64,000 nt of DNA from Lingula anatina (Eukaryota > Brachiopoda > Lingulata > Lingulida > Lingulidae): assembly GCF_001039355.2 (NCBI RefSeq), contig NW_019775549.1, forward strand, positions 62,001-126,000, read 5' to 3'. The notes under the pieces were generated by a model, which did no database searches, was not told where the DNA came from, and saw only the letters and a list, made by a program, of their open reading frames with translations. This document shows, piece after piece, positions 60,509-64,000 of this stretch. Position 1 is the stretch's first letter. Every line of letters starts with the position of its first letter. A program made the position numbers and the translations under genes.

Positions 60509-62637
60509 AATGAATTAGGCCTAAATCCGTCGATACAATGTCACGGCCTGAACTTTTCTCGTCTGTCCATTAGTCCCCAGCAGAGTGAGAGAATGTTAAC
60601 AACTGTGAAACAAGCCATACGACCCAACTAATCTGTCTGCCGTATTCGTGTTTTGCAACTTAACTATTTGGAACTTGTCTTGGCTATAATCTACGCGAAA
60701 GCCCCTCTTAAGATGTTAGAGCTGTAAAAACTTTGTATTTTTTACTTCTTAAACGTCAACATAACGTACGATTTTTAAAACCCTTCATTGATTATAGCGT
60801 AGAAATCGCTACCATGATGTAACTTAATTAGCTCATTTCAAAAAAAAAAAAAAAAAAAATCATTGTTTAAAGTCTTGTAAAAGAAACGAGAAAAAGAGGG
60901 AAACCCTCGACTTTTTATTACTCGCAAGAATGTTTCAGCGAATTGACATTTTCACCTTAGACTTTGCTCCTTCAATCATAGGGATAATCTTACACAACCT
61001 GTTATAATACTTGCTGTTTATTTTCCGAAAGAGTGCTCACCGGAAAATTGCTTCGCGTCTAGAGCAAATTAACTTGTTTCTGCAGCTTGCGTTTGATAAA
61101 TCGATAAATCGAATCTGGGTTTGTTGAAGTCGGGAACTGGCTTGACTCACATCTCGTCACCCTTTAGGAATATGAAGGGCGTATTGGAAAACGTTTGATG
61201 CCCCTTCTGCCCCTACTTTTTTAGTCTAACAATGAGCGTTTTTGTTGATTTTTATTTTATTTTATTTTTTCATATTCATCAAGTCCGTTCCATAAACCCA
61301 TAGTTTGAGATGATACTGGGAACTCGCCTCCATCCCTACTAGTAGAGATGTGGGTTTCCGGTTTCTTATTAAATTCGGGGTAATAATACCAGGACCTATA
61401 GAAATAAATAGCAACAATGAACAGACAGTCAGACCCTTAACCTGATGCCTCATTAGTTGAACATGGGGAGGGTAGTCCTTAAATGAACCGACAGCGTCTC
61501 CTTTGTCCATTAGGCTGGTGGCACTTAAACCGAAACAACGCCCTAACGTCACAGGTAGCAATAAACGAAACTGCCAGCGTGGAAACTGGAAAAAATGACC
61601 AGTAATTGAACAAGGGGTAGTATTTTCGCAGGTTCTACGTTTTACGAGACATAGGATAAAGAAATGTATTGTCTGATATCAAGCAGATTATTAATTTAGT
61701 TCCAAATTTCAAAAAGATGATTTTTTTCTGATTTAAATCCATATACATGTACGTACGCCATACTAGAAATAAATTGATGCCACTTATTTGAAGGCTGAAT
61801 GCAGACATTTCGGTCAGTCGCCAGTTGTATTTTCAAAAGAAAAAAGTCCTAATGGCTCAAATCAAATGAACCTGTCAGTGTCAGCTCCACAGGTAGGTGG
61901 TTTGGGGGTGGACTGTAATCAACTGGGGTCAGTATTTGAACAACATTGGTCCAGACGTCTGGACTGTTAACCAGAATGACCACTGAGATTTTTCATTGTA
62001 AGAAAACAGCCTTTTCGTAACAATCTCATCGATGACGCGATTTGTTCCTTTATCCAGTCTAAAATCGCCCTAGTCTGAACAGTTGATCGCCATCCTAAGA
62101 TAAAGAACAGAACACTGTCATTTTAAAGAATTTTGACAAGAAGTTTACCCACTAGCCGCTTATCAATAGTTGTGAGGACATGTCGAACTGGCTAGATTTT
62201 GATTTTTCTTGGCTTTAGAATTTGCAATACTTCTACCCGTAACAGAGTATAGATTTTGGTCGTTTTCTGATTAGATTGTGTAAATCTAGGTAAGACGTTT
62301 TAAGACAATATGTGTTTCAATTTGTGCTGGTCTCCAGTGAATTGGTATTATATAAAGAGAGCCTCACTGCGTCTGAACAGCGGCGCACTTCGTTAAAAAT
62401 CGCAAGCTTGAAAAAAAATCGCAAGAGAGCTTCTGCAGATAACGCTTAAGGCTATTGGCATTATTTTATCAAAACAAGCAAGAAAATATTGGATTAAGGC
62501 TTCATGCACGAGGCCGAATATAGTGGAATCTGGCAACGGTTATGGAGATTATTATCGAATTTGTTTCTTGACTCACTTGGGTCACGTGTTAGCTTTGAGC
62601 TGGACAGCAAAGGTTGCAAAGAAATTTTGGCAATAAA

Positions 62638-62736
62638 GTGTGTGTGTGTGTGCGTGTGTGCGTGTGCGTGCGTGCGAGAGAGAGAGAGAGAGAGAGGGAG
62701 AGAGAGGGAAGGGGAGAAAGAGAGAGAGAAGACAGG

Positions 62737-62762
<26 letters not shown>
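62638..62762 (+). repeat. Compound (TG)n/(GA)n microsatellite
   Basis: A TG-rich tract of about 35 bp followed by about 90 bp of imperfect GA repeat; it creates Arg-Glu and Leu-Ser frames on both strands that are not genes. Confidence 0.95.
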
Positions 62763-62767
<5 letters not shown>

Positions 62768-64000
62768 GAAGGGAGAGGTGGAGGAAATTTGTGAAAGTTT
62801 TGTATTTGCATGGTTCATTGTGTTTTGGCTGTCTCTCGTGAAAAAATGGTAAAAAGTTAATCGCTCCTTAGGAGACCAAATGAGTTTTTACCTGTGAGAC
62901 ATCACGACCCTTCATCAAATATTCTTGATCATATGACCAAATCGGTTACTTTTATCAATTTTTTTTTCTAGAGATAACATTGATTATAAGTAACACAGAT
63001 AAGTTCTTCCTCGTAACGCATATTTTCCTTATCAAGCTAATGGAAGACACCCTCGGAGCCATAGTATCGAAATGCATTATCAGGTGTTTCATCGTGAACT
63101 TTTCACTGCTAAAAGTGCGCAGGGGCAAACCTAATGACAAACTCAGTGTTAAAGGAACATTTAATACGTTCTTGCTTACGCCGACGGCTTTTTAAACGTG
63201 GCAGTCGCGTTCATGAATGACCACTACGCCAACACAAAAATACTACATTTGAAACGCCTATTTTGTTATTTTTTACAGTTTAGTGCGCCTGCCATTAAAA
63301 CACTGGTTAAACTTTGACTGAACCGTTTGAAATTGATTTTTTTCTCGCAGAAACCTGCCTATACTTATTTGTTATGTCGTGTGTATTCAGAGTCTCAAGA
63401 CGCGTTTAGTCGTCTTACGAACTGTTAGCGTTTTACATGTAATTACTCAACAAGAAAAAACTCCACATGAATCCATTGTTTTACCTCACGTCAAGTGGAG
63501 AGCTGTGCATCATACCGTAAGTGAGTTTGGCTTCAGTCAAAACAGATTTGACGATGAGGTCTAAAAGCGATGAAGAGTTTGACAAGAGCGCTGACCCGGA
63601 CACGCATGTGGTGTTAGAAACCCAAGATGTGTTTCAGATTTACAACCCTGAGATTTTGATCTTTTGATTTCAGTTAAAAAGAGCTAGGAGAATATGAACT
63701 GTTATTACATCTACATCGCACCTGAAAACATCTGCTGAAGAGGATAAAAGTTGCAATGAAAAAAATGTTTGGCGCTCTTCGAAACATCTCGAAAAATGCC
63801 AAAGGAACAAAAAAAAAAAAAAAAAAAAAAGCAAAGAAAGAATTGTGACTAAGGCGTACTAGCTGTTTCAAAAAAGCAAAAGAAAATGATTGGGAGATTT
63901 GTGAGGAATACGGGTATTGCTCTCCAACGAGAAATGGTGCAAACAATCAGATAATTTTATTTATCAAAATGCAGAGAAAATGTGGCTACTGTTCTCACAT

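Larger units (their letters stand above)
60290..64000. other. Right-end region without a resolved gene
   Basis: Should contain the upstream exon(s) of the minus-strand IGFBP-domain gene unless that intron exceeds 3.7 kb. A minus-strand frame starting MRHQVKGLTVCSLLLFISI (near 61450) looks like a signal peptide with the right phase, but its donor is poor. Otherwise microsatellites and AT-rich DNA. Confidence 0.4.

Noticed and set aside
61262-61561. Minus-strand frame with signal-like MRHQVKGLTVCSLLLFISI as first exon of the IGFBP-domain gene
   Set aside because: Phase would fit, but the donor (ATAG|GTCCTG) is poor and the early cysteines of the domain are missing.
62494-62852. Arg/Glu-rich and Leu/Ser-rich frames on both strands
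   Set aside because: Translations of a GA/TG microsatellite.

Overview
This window is nuclear DNA from an intron-rich animal, not a prokaryote. It has GT-AG introns, AATAAA signals, many microsatellites and animal gene families. The fit is best with a marine bilaterian invertebrate. A perlustrin-like IGFBP domain at the right end hints at a mollusc or another lophotrochozoan, but I cannot fix the taxon from sequence alone.

Left part (1-13.6 kb): two Golgi-trafficking genes lie head to head. On the minus strand are the first two coding exons of MON2 (994 down to 187; the rest is off-window). On the plus strand is a complete 25-exon COPG gene, the COPI coatomer gamma subunit (1761-13592, about 888 aa). 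They share a roughly 770 bp divergent promoter.

Middle (12.0-26.1 kb): a segment of about 7 kb occurs twice in direct tandem, 12024-19048 and 19050-26137, separated by a single N at 19049. Each copy holds the last COPG exons and two single-exon minus-strand genes: an unrecognised multi-pass membrane protein and a GT31 beta-1,3-galactosyltransferase-like enzyme. Each ends at the same 213 bp MITE. The COPG exons of the two copies differ only at synonymous sites, and the N sits exactly at the join, so the second copy may be the other haplotype left in the assembly rather than a true tandem duplication. The MITE, also present in COPG intron 9, has imperfect terminal inverted repeats and 3-bp TAA/TTA target duplications, like PIF/Harbinger elements.

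Centre (26.1-53.2 kb): a long AT-rich stretch with no confidently recognised gene. It holds several weak candidates: splice-flanked minus-strand segments with compatible phases, one improbable 189-codon ORF, and a promoter-like motif cluster near 30.5 kb.

Right part (53.2-64 kb): a complete nine-exon GH31 gene (53252-58878, 732 aa) that aligns throughout with bacterial sulfoquinovosidase YihQ. It keeps the two catalytic aspartates and all five residues of the sulfonate-recognition QQRWY set, and it has an added signal peptide. This is the most striking item: an intron-bearing, probably secreted animal sulfoquinovosidase, expected to release sulfoquinovose from plant or algal sulfolipid. Tail to tail with it is the 3' end of a minus-strand IGFBP-domain gene (59802-60289), whose first exon I could not locate.
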